The notes under the pieces are model-generated. The model searched no databases. It saw only the letters and a list, made by a program, of their open reading frames with translations, and was not told where the DNA came from. This document shows, one piece after another, positions 1 to 9,912 of a stretch of 64,000 bases of DNA. Position 1 is the stretch's first letter, and every line of letters starts with the position of its first letter. The stretch comes from Echria macrotheca (lineage: Eukaryota; Ascomycota; Sordariomycetes; Sordariales; Schizotheciaceae), in NCBI GenBank assembly GCA_030411725.1, contig MU839841.1:620001-684000 (forward strand), read 5' to 3'. Both the position numbers and the translations under genes were made by a program.

Positions 1-1082
1 GGCTTCATCGAAATATCTCACCGGCGATTCCAGCGCGATCCAGGAGTTCATCGACCGCTTCGATGTGGGTTATGACTATACCCTCCACTGTCCCCGATTA
101 CTCACCTTCCCCAGGTCTTTCTTTTTGACTGCGATGGTAGTCCCCCGCATCAACTCCTCGCCGATCCAATGTTGACGTCGTTGTCTTTACTTAGGGGTCC
201 TCTGGTCTGGGGACCATCTCTTTGAAGGGGTTGTGGAGACGCTAGAATTCCTGCGATCGAAAGGTTTGCTGGCGCTCCTTCCACGTCAAGTTAGCTGTTC
301 GCCTGACACACAAGCTAGGGAAGAAGACAATTTTTGTCACAAACAACTCGACCAAGTCGCGGCCCCAATATCTCGCAAAGTTTACGTCCCTGGGGATACC
401 CACCTCTACCGAGGAGATATTTGGTTCGGCATACTCCGCAGCTATCTACATCTCGCGGATCCTCAAGCTGTCCCCACCTAAGAACAAGGTATACGTGATC
501 GGTGAAGCCGGCATCGAGCAGGAGCTCAGGACGGAGAATGTGCCGTTTATCGGAGGCACCGACCCAAGCTTCCGGAGAGACATGACGCCCGAAGATTGGA
601 AGGGCATCGCTGATGGTTCGCTGCTGGACCCCGAAGTCGGCTGTGTCCTTGCTGGCCTAGATTTCCACATCAACTACCTAAAGCTTTCTCATGGCTTTCA
701 GTATTTGCAGCGAGGAGCGGTATTCCTGGCCACCAACACGGATGCCACATTCCCGATGAACCATAGCTTTTTTCCCGGGGCTGGTTCCGTCAGTTTACCG
801 CTCGCCAACATGACTGGACAGAAACCGATAGCTCTCGGCAAGCCGAGTCAAGCCATGATGGATGCGATTGAGGGGAAGTTCCAGTTTGACCGTGCCCGTA
901 CATGCATGGTTGGCGACCGTCTCGACACCGATATCAAGTTCGGCATCGAGGGAAGACTTGGTGGTACTCTGGCCGTGCAGACAGGTGTCAACAAGAAGGC
1001 CGATTGGGAGGCCGAAGGCGCCGTGGCTGTCCCGGCATTCTACGTTGATAAGCTGAGCGACTTGCGTCTTGTGGCGGAATGA
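1..1082 (+). CDS. PHO13: PHO13-type HAD phosphatase (4-nitrophenylphosphatase / phosphoglycolate phosphatase), 5' partial
   Basis: The exons I assemble are <1-64, 115-136, 195-263 and 319-1082, with GT-AG introns 65-114, 137-194 and 264-318. The frame opens at base 2 and the start codon lies outside the window. HAD motif I (FDCDGVLW) is split by the second intron. Next come FVTNNSTKS (motif II), the C2-cap segment GLDFHINYLKL, ALGKPSQAMM with the motif III lysine, and MVGDRLDTDIKFG (motif IV). The protein ends in YVDKLSDLRLVAE, as the family does. Enzymes of this family hydrolyse small phosphate esters in the cytosol and, in yeast and mammals, clear toxic glycolytic side products such as 2-phosphoglycolate; that role is family knowledge. 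Exon boundaries are well constrained because each restores the conserved frame. The exact physiological substrate cannot be read from the sequence. Confidence 0.9.
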
Positions 1083-3034
1083 TGTTGATCAAAGACGGCA
1101 CTGCCGTTGTGAGCCGCATACCACAGGATCGCGTAAGGACAAGTGCGCCGGAGCAGATATATCCGTATTTGTGACGGAGAAGACAGCCAATAGAACGCAT
1201 GGTATAGATGCCGTTCGTACCCCGTACGTAGAGTATACACTGGAGATGTAGCTGCTATGTACTCTACACTGACCGCCACACAAGCTGCCAATATCTTGTC
1301 GGTGGGCCATGCAAGCGACGAGCCATGCAGAGGCGGAGCGAGTGTCACTTATTGCGTGGTCCTGAAATGCCAAAGTTAGCGGACGGACCTCTCGTGCCGA
1401 GGAGAGTCACGGAGGGTACACTATCGTGTGTTCGCCCCTCCCTTCCTTTTCCGGCGGTAGTTTCACATGGCGCTCGAGGCTGGGGGACACACACACAACA
1501 CCGCCTGGGAAGGCGAACTCGGCGGCCATGTCCGCGTCGCCGGCGAGAGATCTTCTCCCAACAGAGAAAAGCGCGGTGCGCCGCAATCGAATGATGCCAT
1601 GTTGATCAAGGCACGATGCTGGGGCGGTTGGGCGCGGTGCGAGGGCGCGGTACGAGGCCGCGTGCCCACCCAGCTGCCATCCACGACGCTATCTCGAGCT
1701 GGGGTCGTTGGTTGTGGTGGTCGGAAAGTCTTGGGTGTGACGTAGTTGGCGGATGTGGGATTGAGCTGTCAGTGGTCGGCTGAGCCCTGCAATTCGCTGC
1801 GATTCGCTGCACGCTGCAAGCCATGCTGTTGGGGAAGGACCCTGAATCTCATGCTGCCGGTGCTCCCGCTTGGTATATCAGGTCCCACGGGTGGGTGTGA
1901 ACCCTGTTTTTCCCAGTATCCGTGGGACCGTGGGGCTGCTGGAGGGCTTGGACGGTCTCGAACAATCTCCACACTTCGGTCCGCTGCCGTGAGTTTCTCG
2001 TATGAATAATGGCCGATAGGAAGGGAAATTCTGTGCAGCACATCGCGTGCGAAGGGTGCGGACAGCCAGGCTGGCACAACGTCGAAAAACATCGAAACAG
2101 ATTCCTTACTGTATAGAAGCTCGGTGACTTCTGGACGCATTGCCTCTCAGCCCCGAACCCTCGGCCGGGCGTCTTCCCTGGAGTTCGCTGATGAGGCGCA
2201 CCACCTCCCCAAGGCCACCCCACATTCGGCAAATCCAGGGCCAGGACCTACTGCGTACGGGCGCGCACACAACTCGTCGTGGGAGGGCGCATCGCTTTTT
2301 GCACCATGCAGCCGGTGCCGTCATCGCATCGAGACATGAGCGAGGATGCTGCATGATTCTTGGTCGGCGTCTTCGTCTCCCTGCCAGGCGCCTCTTGTGT
2401 TCCCTTTCCAGCCTAGCTCGGGTGTTGAGGCCCCGGAGCATTTGCAACGGCCTTGGCTCCCGTGGCCGTCCGTCCCTCGCCGTACTCGTACACTACACAC
2501 TCTGCAGACCTCCCGCTGCCCAGGCCGGCCGGGTTAAAGGCGGATAGAGTTAGGGAGAGACGGGCGTGAGCTGGGTGCCTAGGTAGGTACTTGAGCGAAA
2601 GCGAGACGTAGGTGGAGGCGTCGGAAACAGGGTCTCACTGGTTCCGTGGCACCTGCGCGCGAGATGGTCTGTTTCTTGGCAGCTACTTTTTCACATCCCC
2701 ATCTGCAGTGAGGTTTTGGGCAGCGTGCTGACCCGGGCTGGCGAGCGGAGTCTGCTGTCCGCAACTGCAAGTCGTTGCAGCTGCAGGTGCCAGCCTCTCC
2801 CTAACGACAGACGCACTTCCCCCCCAAGATATAAAACAAACCCTGATGCAGACCCGTCCGCGGCTGCCCATCCAGACCGGTCCATCTGGAGATCCCCTCC
2901 CCCCCCCTCCTCCGCCCAACCCCCAAGCCCGGGTCATGTCCAGGGTCTTTTGGGATCTTCCCCTTGCTGCCCGGTTGTGCTTTCCTTACGGTAACCCCCC
3001 AACAAGACGTGGCTCCTGCCGAGACTTCCCCGTC
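1083..3034. other. Intergenic region between PHO13-like and SET/MYND genes
   Basis: About 1.95 kb with only short ORFs that lack coding features. It should hold the 3' UTR of the phosphatase and the promoter and leader of the SET gene. A CCTAGGTAGGTAC-type motif lies near 2578-2590, and a TATA-like box is listed separately. Confidence 0.6.
2830..2836 (+). promoter_or_regulatory. TATA-like box upstream of the SET/MYND gene
   Basis: TATAAAA lies 10 bp before the first in-frame ATG (2846) but 199 bp before the ATG at 3035. This spacing favours 3035 as the real start, because transcription would begin too close to or after 2846. It is a motif match only; no transcript data are available. Confidence 0.4.
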
Positions 3035-4732
3035 ATGGAAGGCTCGTCCCCCTCAGGCTCTGACGAAAAGGATCCTCGTCGCAACGGTCTCCTCCTGCGA
3101 CGTCAAGCCATGACCGACGCCCTGGTCCGCAACCCGTACGACCTTATCTTGTACCTGGACCGCGCCGTCGTCTACTCTAACCTTGCCTATCCCGACCTGG
3201 CTGCTGGGGATGCCTACCGCGCCCTTCTCCTTGCCGACGAGGCCCGCGACGAGAGCTTCGAATACCATGAACAGGCCCGTGAAGCCCTCGAGAGGTACGT
3301 GACCGAATCGATCCCCGAGGTGCTCGACCATGGCTCGCTCGCCGACGGCACCGACGAGCTTATCGACGGGTTGGGCCACCAGCGGGAGCCCTACCAACGT
3401 CTGGCATCCCTCGCTTCGGCCCGATGCTTCCAGATCCTCTCGCTCAGTCTTTTGCTCTGTGGATGTCTCAAGAGCGCCTACCAGTTCTGCGAAAGGGGGC
3501 TGGGCCTCGTGCCCAACAACACGGAGCTCAAGCAGATTCGAGGGTACATCGAACAGGTAGCCCGACAGAGGCTGCGGCTCAGCCAAAACGATAGCATCAA
3601 CGTCCAGAACCTGCCCGACCGTGGTGTTGTCCGCCGGGAGATCTACCCATGGAACGCGTACGAGCCCGACCGGTTTTCCGATGAGTCACTGTCGTTCCTC
3701 AACAAACACCTGTCCACCATGGCGCCCAAGTGTGTCGTCAAGGTGTCAACACTTCCGGTCCTCGTTGACGGACAGTCCACCGACGACGGTGACGATAATA
3801 CTATAGCTACCTGCAGTCAGCTAGGCCTCTTTGCCAAAGAAGATATAGCCCCTGGAGAAGCTGTTCTGACAGAGTACTCGCTCTTGACGGCCAATAATCG
3901 CCTCAAAGAAGCAGCCTGCGACGCATGCGGGAACGACCTCCCTCCGCTCACCTCTGGTGGTCAGTCGGAGGCGGCTAGCTGTCCCGAATGCTACGATACC
4001 GTCTTTTGCTCTGAGTTCTGTTTCGCCCAGGCCCAGGAACAGTATCACCCTGCCGTCTGCGAGAAGGAGGTCGATTCGATCGCGAAGGACCCGGATGCCC
4101 GTGATGCCGACGAGTCTCTATACCTTCTCCTCCTTTCGCGACTACTGGCCATGGCGGCCCATCAGGAGACACATCCCCTCGAGATCAAGGAAGTCAAGTA
4201 CATATGGGGCGACTTTGTGCCATCGCGGCTCAACGACATCGACCTGGCTGTCGACGCAGGGCCACCGCCCGAGTGGACGCTACCGTTCTCGTTCAAGTAC
4301 AACATTGAGACGCCCCTACACGTGCTGGAGAAGATGGACATTGATATATACGCCACGCTGGCGAATCACGATACATGGGTCTTCAACACGGCATATGCAA
4401 AGTTCCGTGGCACGGCATCCGCACGCAAGAGCACCCGTGATGGACGGCCGGATGTCGCTGCGGTCCACCCGTTCTGGTGTCTCGCAAACCACGACTGCGA
4501 CCCGAATGTTACCTGGGAATGGGGTGGTCGTATGGTTCTTTGGGCTCGCGAGACGAGGGTGGTGGGTGGACGCCCAGGGGGCATCAAAGCTGGAGAAGAG
4601 ATATTGAACCACTACTGCGATGTGAACCTACCGGTACAACAGAGGAGAGAGTGGGCAAGCGGCAGTCTCGGTGGATGGTGCATGTGTCAGAGATGCAGGC
4701 AGGAGGTGGCCGAGGCAGAGAGAGCGGTCTAG
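3035..4732 (+). CDS. SET- and MYND-domain protein (SMYD-like)
   Basis: Intronless, 565 aa from the chosen ATG at 3035. The frame is also open from ATGs at 2846 and 2935, but that extension is proline-rich low complexity and begins beside a TATA-like box. An N-terminal helical region that looks TPR-like (about residues 20-130) is followed by the first part of a split SET domain (LGLFAKEDIAPGEAV). A cysteine-rich MYND-type zinc finger comes next (CDACGND ... CPECYDTVFCSEFC ... C, from about residue 294). The catalytic SET-C half then contains NHDCDPN (about 485) and GEEILNHYCD (about 520), and a CMCQRC post-SET motif closes the protein. This S-MYND-C order is that of SMYD lysine methyltransferases. 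The substrate, histone or otherwise, cannot be inferred. The NHxCxPN and GEE-Y signatures look intact, so I expect an active enzyme. Confidence 0.85.
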   Translation: MEGSSPSGSDEKDPRRNGLLLRRQAMTDALVRNPYDLILYLDRAVVYSNLAYPDLAAGDAYRALLLADEARDESFEYHEQAREALERYVTESIPEVLDHGSLADGTDELIDGLGHQREPYQRLASLASARCFQILSLSLLLCGCLKSAYQFCERGLGLVPNNTELKQIRGYIEQVARQRLRLSQNDSINVQNLPDRGVVRREIYPWNAYEPDRFSDESLSFLNKHLSTMAPKCVVKVSTLPVLVDGQSTDDGDDNTIATCSQLGLFAKEDIAPGEAVLTEYSLLTANNRLKEAACDACGNDLPPLTSGGQSEAASCPECYDTVFCSEFCFAQAQEQYHPAVCEKEVDSIAKDPDARDADESLYLLLLSRLLAMAAHQETHPLEIKEVKYIWGDFVPSRLNDIDLAVDAGPPPEWTLPFSFKYNIETPLHVLEKMDIDIYATLANHDTWVFNTAYAKFRGTASARKSTRDGRPDVAAVHPFWCLANHDCDPNVTWEWGGRMVLWARETRVVGGRPGGIKAGEEILNHYCDVNLPVQQRREWASGSLGGWCMCQRCRQEVAEAERAV

Positions 4733-6585
4733 ATGTTGTGGAGTGAGGAGTTGGCGGGCATATTGGTCTATGATGGAATAGGAGGCACTACATAGATATC
4801 ACAATGTCGGAATTCTAGCCGTTTACACTCTGTCTCAGATGGTCTGATGAAGACAGCGAGCGGTTGGCTAGGACATCACAGTATGTTGTGAGGCAGTCGC
4901 CGGGTGGGCGTTGGCAATTACCCCTATGTTCCGGAGCAAATGCTCCGGAATGGGTAAGGGTGAATAAGTATGTGGCGTCGGGTGGCGAAGAACTTAAGTA
5001 GACCTCCGATCGATAAGGTTAACTCCGACGTGTCCGAGTCGAATGGAAGGGATGTCACGGATATGTTAGTGTCAGACTTCTGAATGAGGGGGACATTAAT
5101 AAGGGGATCATAGTCCTGTGAGTCTGTGAGTTGTTCTGAATATGGTGTGCGATTTACAGGACTATGAGGATTATTAATGTGGAGTGTGCCGTATCGAGCC
5201 GTTTGTGCCGTGTTGTCTTGTGTTATTCTTGTGTTGTACCGTGTTGTGTTTGGGGAGTTGTATGTGTACAACTCGGAAGGGGTTCCGGAGGGGACGGGCG
5301 GGGGACGGGGAGGCGGGAACTGGTGTGGCGAATTTGGTTGTGGCTGTGGTTTTGTTGTGTTTTTGTTTTTGTGTCGTTCTGTGTTCCTTTTTTTTGCTTC
5401 TGTATTCTGCTGGGTTAGGGTTAGATGCTGTGTATTTCGTACAGTTTACACGTGTACACTGTAGGTACCACTGGCCCAGACGACGTTTGGTCTATCGGCT
5501 TGTCATGTACCGCCCGCTGTATGGGTCATGGTTTTGATATGGGAACTCTCCACTATTTTTCCTAGTGGTTTTTGTTTTTATCTCCGAGTTGGAATTTCTT
5601 ATTCTACCCAGTTTATTCTGAGAACTGGGATCTTCCAGACAGGTAGGGGAGGGAATTTGGTTGAGATTATTCGATGCTGATAATTCTCCCCTGGGAGGTG
5701 TATCGTGAGGGATCCATCCTTCCTGGGGTCTAGATCTTTTGAGTGAGTGGGTTTGGTGGTGATCATGATTCATATGTATTCTTTTTGTGGGTTTTGGCGG
5801 TTTGGGACTAGCGTGCTGCAGTTAGTTACTAGGTAGGCAGGCCCATGTGTGTTATTCATATTGGAGTATATACTATTGGAATTAGTCAAGTGTGTTACTT
5901 GGAGATGGAAGGGGATGGATATGGGGTGGTCCTTGGGTAGACGGAAAGGTTGAATTTTCTGTCTTGATGTCAATCAAGTTATGAGGATTGATTGATTCTT
6001 TGAAAAGTGGTGGTGGATTTGTTGCAGCCCTGAACAACGGATTCATTTCATTTGCAGTTTTTTCGACGGGGCGGGAGCATGCGGGTTTGCGTTGAGGTGG
6101 AGAGAGATCTAGGGATGACCCGTATGAACGAACATGAGTATCCTCGGGTACCGAACAGTACAACGCGGCCGGTATAAGGTACATTGTAATATTGAACATA
6201 TATGATTGTTCTCGAGACCGGAGTGGAGGGAGTAGAGCCACAATACTTTTGTTGACTGGTTTGATCTTCAGCTGGTAAAGGCGCCATGTCTGAGACGGTC
6301 TAACGTGTAATTGATTGACTTGGGCTACGAAGTTGAATCTGCAGGGTTTAGATGATGGATGGGCTTACTTGTATTTAACAGAGATGTTTACGCTGATACT
6401 ATCACAGATTGTTGTTAAAGAAAAAAAAAATAAGAGTTGTTGTAAACGAGTGTGTATTTATTTGTTATTTCAAAGAATGTCGTTCGGTACCATTTTGTAC
6501 CTGCTTCCAGAACATTAGGAGACTTACCTTACTTGTTGCTTCGAGGGTCTACCTCTGACGAGGCCACTTGGTTGACCGTGCGTGA
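4733..6585. other. AT-leaning intergenic region, no gene recognised
   Basis: A 1.85 kb stretch between the SET gene and the convergent acidic protein gene. It is visibly T- and TG-rich compared with its neighbours, and the ORFs in it (near 4924-5537, 5770-6287) are low complexity without family signatures. It contains an imperfect inverted repeat at 5093-5180, listed separately. It could be a decayed element or long 3' UTRs; I cannot tell which. Confidence 0.5.
5093..5180. repeat. Imperfect inverted repeat (potential cruciform)
   Basis: The left arm (5093-5119) contains ACATTAATAA and TCATAGTCCTGT. The right arm (5155-5180) contains their reverse complements ACAGGACTATGA and TTATTAATGT in the opposite order. 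Both blocks pair perfectly, separated by a short mismatched spacer, around a loop of roughly 35 bases. Confidence 0.7.
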
Positions 6586-7914
6586 TCAATATCCATCCGG
6601 TCGCTGGCCATCCTGCTGAAGCCACCAAAGCTTGGCCGGATCGATTGGGGCCAGACCCTTGGCAGTCAGCTTCTCAACCATCGCATCGCGCCAGAAAGAC
6701 TGGGTCAAACCAGGCGAGGCATAGAAGAAACCGTAAATTAGGTTCCCCGGATCAATGATGCCTGCCTCGATGGCCGCATTCGGGTCGAGAAACTCCATCT
6801 GCACGAAGTTCTTCGGGCCGTAGCCAGCCTCCTTCAAGTCCACGAAGCCCACAAAGTTCCGGTCCTCATCCAGACCGATGTTGTCAGGCTGGAGGTTGCC
6901 AGGAGAGAAGACAAACTCGCTGCAGTCGAGACCAGCCAAGCGGGAGAACGTCTCCATCTCCTTCCTGTTGAACTGAGCATGTCTGGGGTTGTCCTCAGAG
7001 TCATCCGAGTCATCAGAATCCAAGTCATCAGAGTCATCAGAGTCATCGGAATCCGAGTCATCAGAGTCATCAGAGTCATCAGAATCCGAGTCATTCTCGT
7101 CAGCAATACCGCCAGCATGGTTGATAAAGTGCCTGCTCGGATGTCTGGCAACGCCAACTCGACCATGACCGACGGCACCGAGCTCGGGAGACTTCCACTC
7201 GGCCATCTCATCCAGGGCAGCCATGACCTGGTCCGAGATCTTGTCGCAGAGGCGCTTGATCTCATCCGAGGCCTCGGCCGTCACGTAACCGTCAGGAGTG
7301 TTGTCGATGATATCGCACCAGGCGTCCTCCAGCGTGGAGACTCTCGGGTGTCCCCGATAGAAGGGGGGTCCCTCGAGTCTCCGAGAGATGGTGCATCGCA
7401 GACCGTGGCGGCACTCATCGTACAGAATCTCCTGGACCCGGAAGGTCTTGGGTTTCCGGGCGACGATCTCGGCGATGGTGTCCTGCCACTGCGGATCGGT
7501 CCATAGGGGGTCGGCCTCGGGGTCTTGACTCAGGCAGTAAGCTTTATCCTGATCAACCCAGATGGTGGCTACCTCTTCATCCTCCTCCTCGTATTCCGGG
7601 TGAGTAGACAAAAGGACGGGATCAGCGGGATAGTTCTCGTCAATGACGCGGTCATTCTCGAGGAGGGAGTAGAAGTCCCCTTCCACCTCCCAGGTGGCCT
7701 TGATACGATCATCATCCTGGGGAGGAGGATCGCGAGAGCGCTTGAATGTCCAGATGCCAATCGTCTGCTGCTCAACGTACATCTGCCCGTCGTCAGACCC
7801 GTCGTCAGACCCGTCGTCAAACCCGTCGTCAGCCACGCGCTCCGGGAAGTCCATGACCTCGATTTCATCGAGGGTCTCCCGGGTGTCCATGTACTCAAAC
7901 TTCGGAACACACAT
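6586..7914 (-). CDS. Acidic protein with degenerate aminoglycoside-phosphotransferase (APH/protein-kinase-like) core
   Basis: Intronless, 442 aa, ATG at 7914-7912. The C-terminal third contains FSPGNLQPDNIGLDED followed by FVGFVDLKEAGYGP. This aligns by eye with the catalytic loop and metal-binding loop of fungal APH-family kinases (pattern HGDLxPxN ... GIIDWExAGxxP). Here the catalytic HGD reads PGN, so the Asp base is replaced by Asn and the His by Pro, while the later Asp of the FVD segment is kept. That predicts a pseudokinase or a very divergent enzyme. A Ser-Asp repeat tract of about 35 residues (DNA near 7005-7095) sits just before the core, and further GSDD repeats lie near the N terminus. 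The hydrophobic WxDP/FYRGHP segments resemble other fungal APH-like proteins. The function is unknown. Confidence 0.7.
   Translation of the reverse strand: MCVPKFEYMDTRETLDEIEVMDFPERVADDGFDDGSDDGSDDGQMYVEQQTIGIWTFKRSRDPPPQDDDRIKATWEVEGDFYSLLENDRVIDENYPADPVLLSTHPEYEEEDEEVATIWVDQDKAYCLSQDPEADPLWTDPQWQDTIAEIVARKPKTFRVQEILYDECRHGLRCTISRRLEGPPFYRGHPRVSTLEDAWCDIIDNTPDGYVTAEASDEIKRLCDKISDQVMAALDEMAEWKSPELGAVGHGRVGVARHPSRHFINHAGGIADENDSDSDDSDDSDDSDSDDSDDSDDLDSDDSDDSEDNPRHAQFNRKEMETFSRLAGLDCSEFVFSPGNLQPDNIGLDEDRNFVGFVDLKEAGYGPKNFVQMEFLDPNAAIEAGIIDPGNLIYGFFYASPGLTQSFWRDAMVEKLTAKGLAPIDPAKLWWLQQDGQRPDGY
7005..7095. repeat. GAGTCATCA-type 9-bp minisatellite encoding the Ser-Asp tract
   Basis: Units of GAGTCATCA and close variants (TCATCGGAATCC) repeat about ten times inside the acidic pseudokinase-like gene. 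On the coding strand they give alternating Asp and Ser. Such tracts often vary in length between strains. Confidence 0.8.
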
Positions 7915-8012
7915 GGTGAGTGATTGATTGCTTTTGTTGTATCAGTAGCTTGTTGAGTGCTGATGATGGTGATGGAGAGAAGAAGTGACTGATTCCCGGA
8001 TGCGAGGAGGAG

Positions 8013-8020
8013 TTTAAATA
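8013..8020 (-). promoter_or_regulatory. TATA-like box for the acidic APH-like gene
   Basis: TATTTAAA on the minus strand, about 100 bp upstream of the ATG at 7914. The spacing fits a promoter element. Motif evidence only. Confidence 0.4.
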
Positions 8021-9618
8021 CATGATATCTCGACCCATCCGGCGCATTGTTTTTGAAATCACAGGGCTATCTCAGAGCGGTATTTTTTGGGAGAAAGCCA
8101 TTGTGGAGGGAACATGGCTTTTGAATATGTATCTTGGTTGTGTTTCCTTTGTTTGGTGCGCTCTTCGAGGACCAGAATAGGATTGTGTCGTCTTGCGGGC
8201 TTTGTGTTTTCAAAGTTGCCTTGTTGGGGAACCACCGGTGCTTTTTAAATTTGACAATGGGTCTGGGTTACGTGTGGGGAATTTGTTACTGTGAGTAAGT
8301 CCATTTTCTCGCAAGTCCGAAGCCGTCGTGTTGACAGATTGAGTGGATCTGCTATGTCTCGCAGATACTTCTCTCCCCACTCCCCGACAACTTCCAATTC
8401 GTATTCTCCCCGCAAGGACTCTCCCGCACCGTCTCCCCGCTCACATTCAGCGTGATCCAAATATCCTTATTGCTCGGAAACTACACCGCCGCATTCTCCC
8501 CGTCCTGTGCCATCGTTGTGGATTAATTCAACCGGAGACAGGATAGATACCTCCCAGCTTGGCCTTGGCGATTTAAAACCGTGTCTTGGTTTGATTATCG
8601 ATAGGAATATTCAAAGTTGGCGTTTGTGGCTCTGATATTAGACTTGGAACCCATGTCGTCCCGCTCGGGATGGGATGCGAACAGTTAGGTGACGGATGGC
8701 GATAAGTCAAATGGGGCAGTCTATGAAGCAAAGCAGTCAAAACATCATATGCCGGACCAGAACAAAGTTTTATTATCAACTCATATCCCGCCCGACCCCT
8801 TCCCTCCCTTCTCTCTCCTCCCTCTTCCCCAATCCCATTCCGACACTCCCTTTCTTCCCTTCCTCCCATCAAACATGGCCGCCAGCCACGTCTTGAATTA
8901 AAATACGCGATCCACAATAGAACTTTTTTCCTTGTGTTGTCGTCATGGGAAGTAACAAGAAAAAAACATCCACGTCGTGGTCAAAAGCGGAGAGCCAGCC
9001 CATACTAAATAAAACTCCGACGCTTTCTCTCGCTTTCCCCTTCTCAAAAACCCAATTGTTCATATAATCCATCCCAAAGTCCATACCATATCGTCGTCAA
9101 AAATGTGTGTTGTGTTTGTTTTGGCGGGGACTTTTACACAAAAATCCCCGCGTAATGCCCAAACCAAATAACCCCCCCTCCTCCGGGAACCCCATTAAAA
9201 AGCGTACATCAAGTGGAGAAAAGATATAAAACTAAGCTCCCACTACTCCACGGCTCATAAAATGATATCACCATCCAGGGCTGTGTTGAAAGGGCCCCCA
9301 CGCCACGCCAGACGCGGCCGTATAGGTGTTTGTGAAAGCGTAGCGAAAAAGAAATATGTGCAGAGGGGGGGGTTTCCTGGAAGCGAAAACCAACAACCAT
9401 CCGCCGAGAACCGAGCACGCAAGATACCATGGTCTCGAGGTTGCTCGTTGAGTGGCGTTGGCAAATCGTAGAGTCCAGTATCGAAAGTAAGGGTGTGACG
9501 GAAAGCTGGTACGGCCTCAAGCAATGTCCAACCGGAACCAGCCGTCTCCGCCACCCAGAGATCCGACGATTCGATAACCAAGATCCCCCAGGGATGGTGA
9601 GAATGGTGAGAATGGCAA

Positions 9619-9641
9619 GTGTGTGTGTGTGTGTGTGTGTG
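9619..9641. repeat. (GT)n microsatellite
   Basis: An uninterrupted GT run of about 11 units, roughly 270 bp past the STB3 stop codon. It reads as CA in that gene's transcript and probably lies in the 3' UTR. Confidence 0.9.
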
Positions 9642-9912
9642 ATCCGACAATACCGACGACGCCTCGTGTCTAACCAAAAATGCCAACCAGGAAAAACCTT
9701 CCTGATAAAAGGGCGCCGCCTTTGTCGTTAAGAGTGTGGGTGTGATTGATGTTGATGCAACCGGTGCCTCCCCCAAACCAGACCAAAAAATCCCAGCCCC
9801 AACCGAACCCAAAAACCGAATTTGACCCAATCGCCGTTGAAAAGCCCCGGCGGGGCGGCCCAGAATGCCATGCCTCCCAAATGTTGAACGCCGAGCCATG
9901 CATGAGGTGGTA

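Larger units (their letters stand above)
7915..9912. other. Intergenic region upstream of the APH-like gene and downstream of STB3
   Basis: About 2 kb. The left part is the promoter of the minus-strand APH-like gene. The right part (roughly 8600-9912) is probably the 3' UTR region of the minus-strand STB3 gene and includes a GT/CA microsatellite. No coding signature was found on either strand. Confidence 0.55.

Noticed and set aside
2846..3034. In-frame N-terminal extension of the SET/MYND protein
   Set aside because: Its ATG is only 10 bp after a TATA-like box and it encodes a proline run with no conserved look.
6979..7506. Plus-strand open frame opposite the Ser-Asp repeat
   Set aside because: Antisense shadow of the acidic gene; the repeated VIRVIRI sequence is just the 9-bp minisatellite read backwards.
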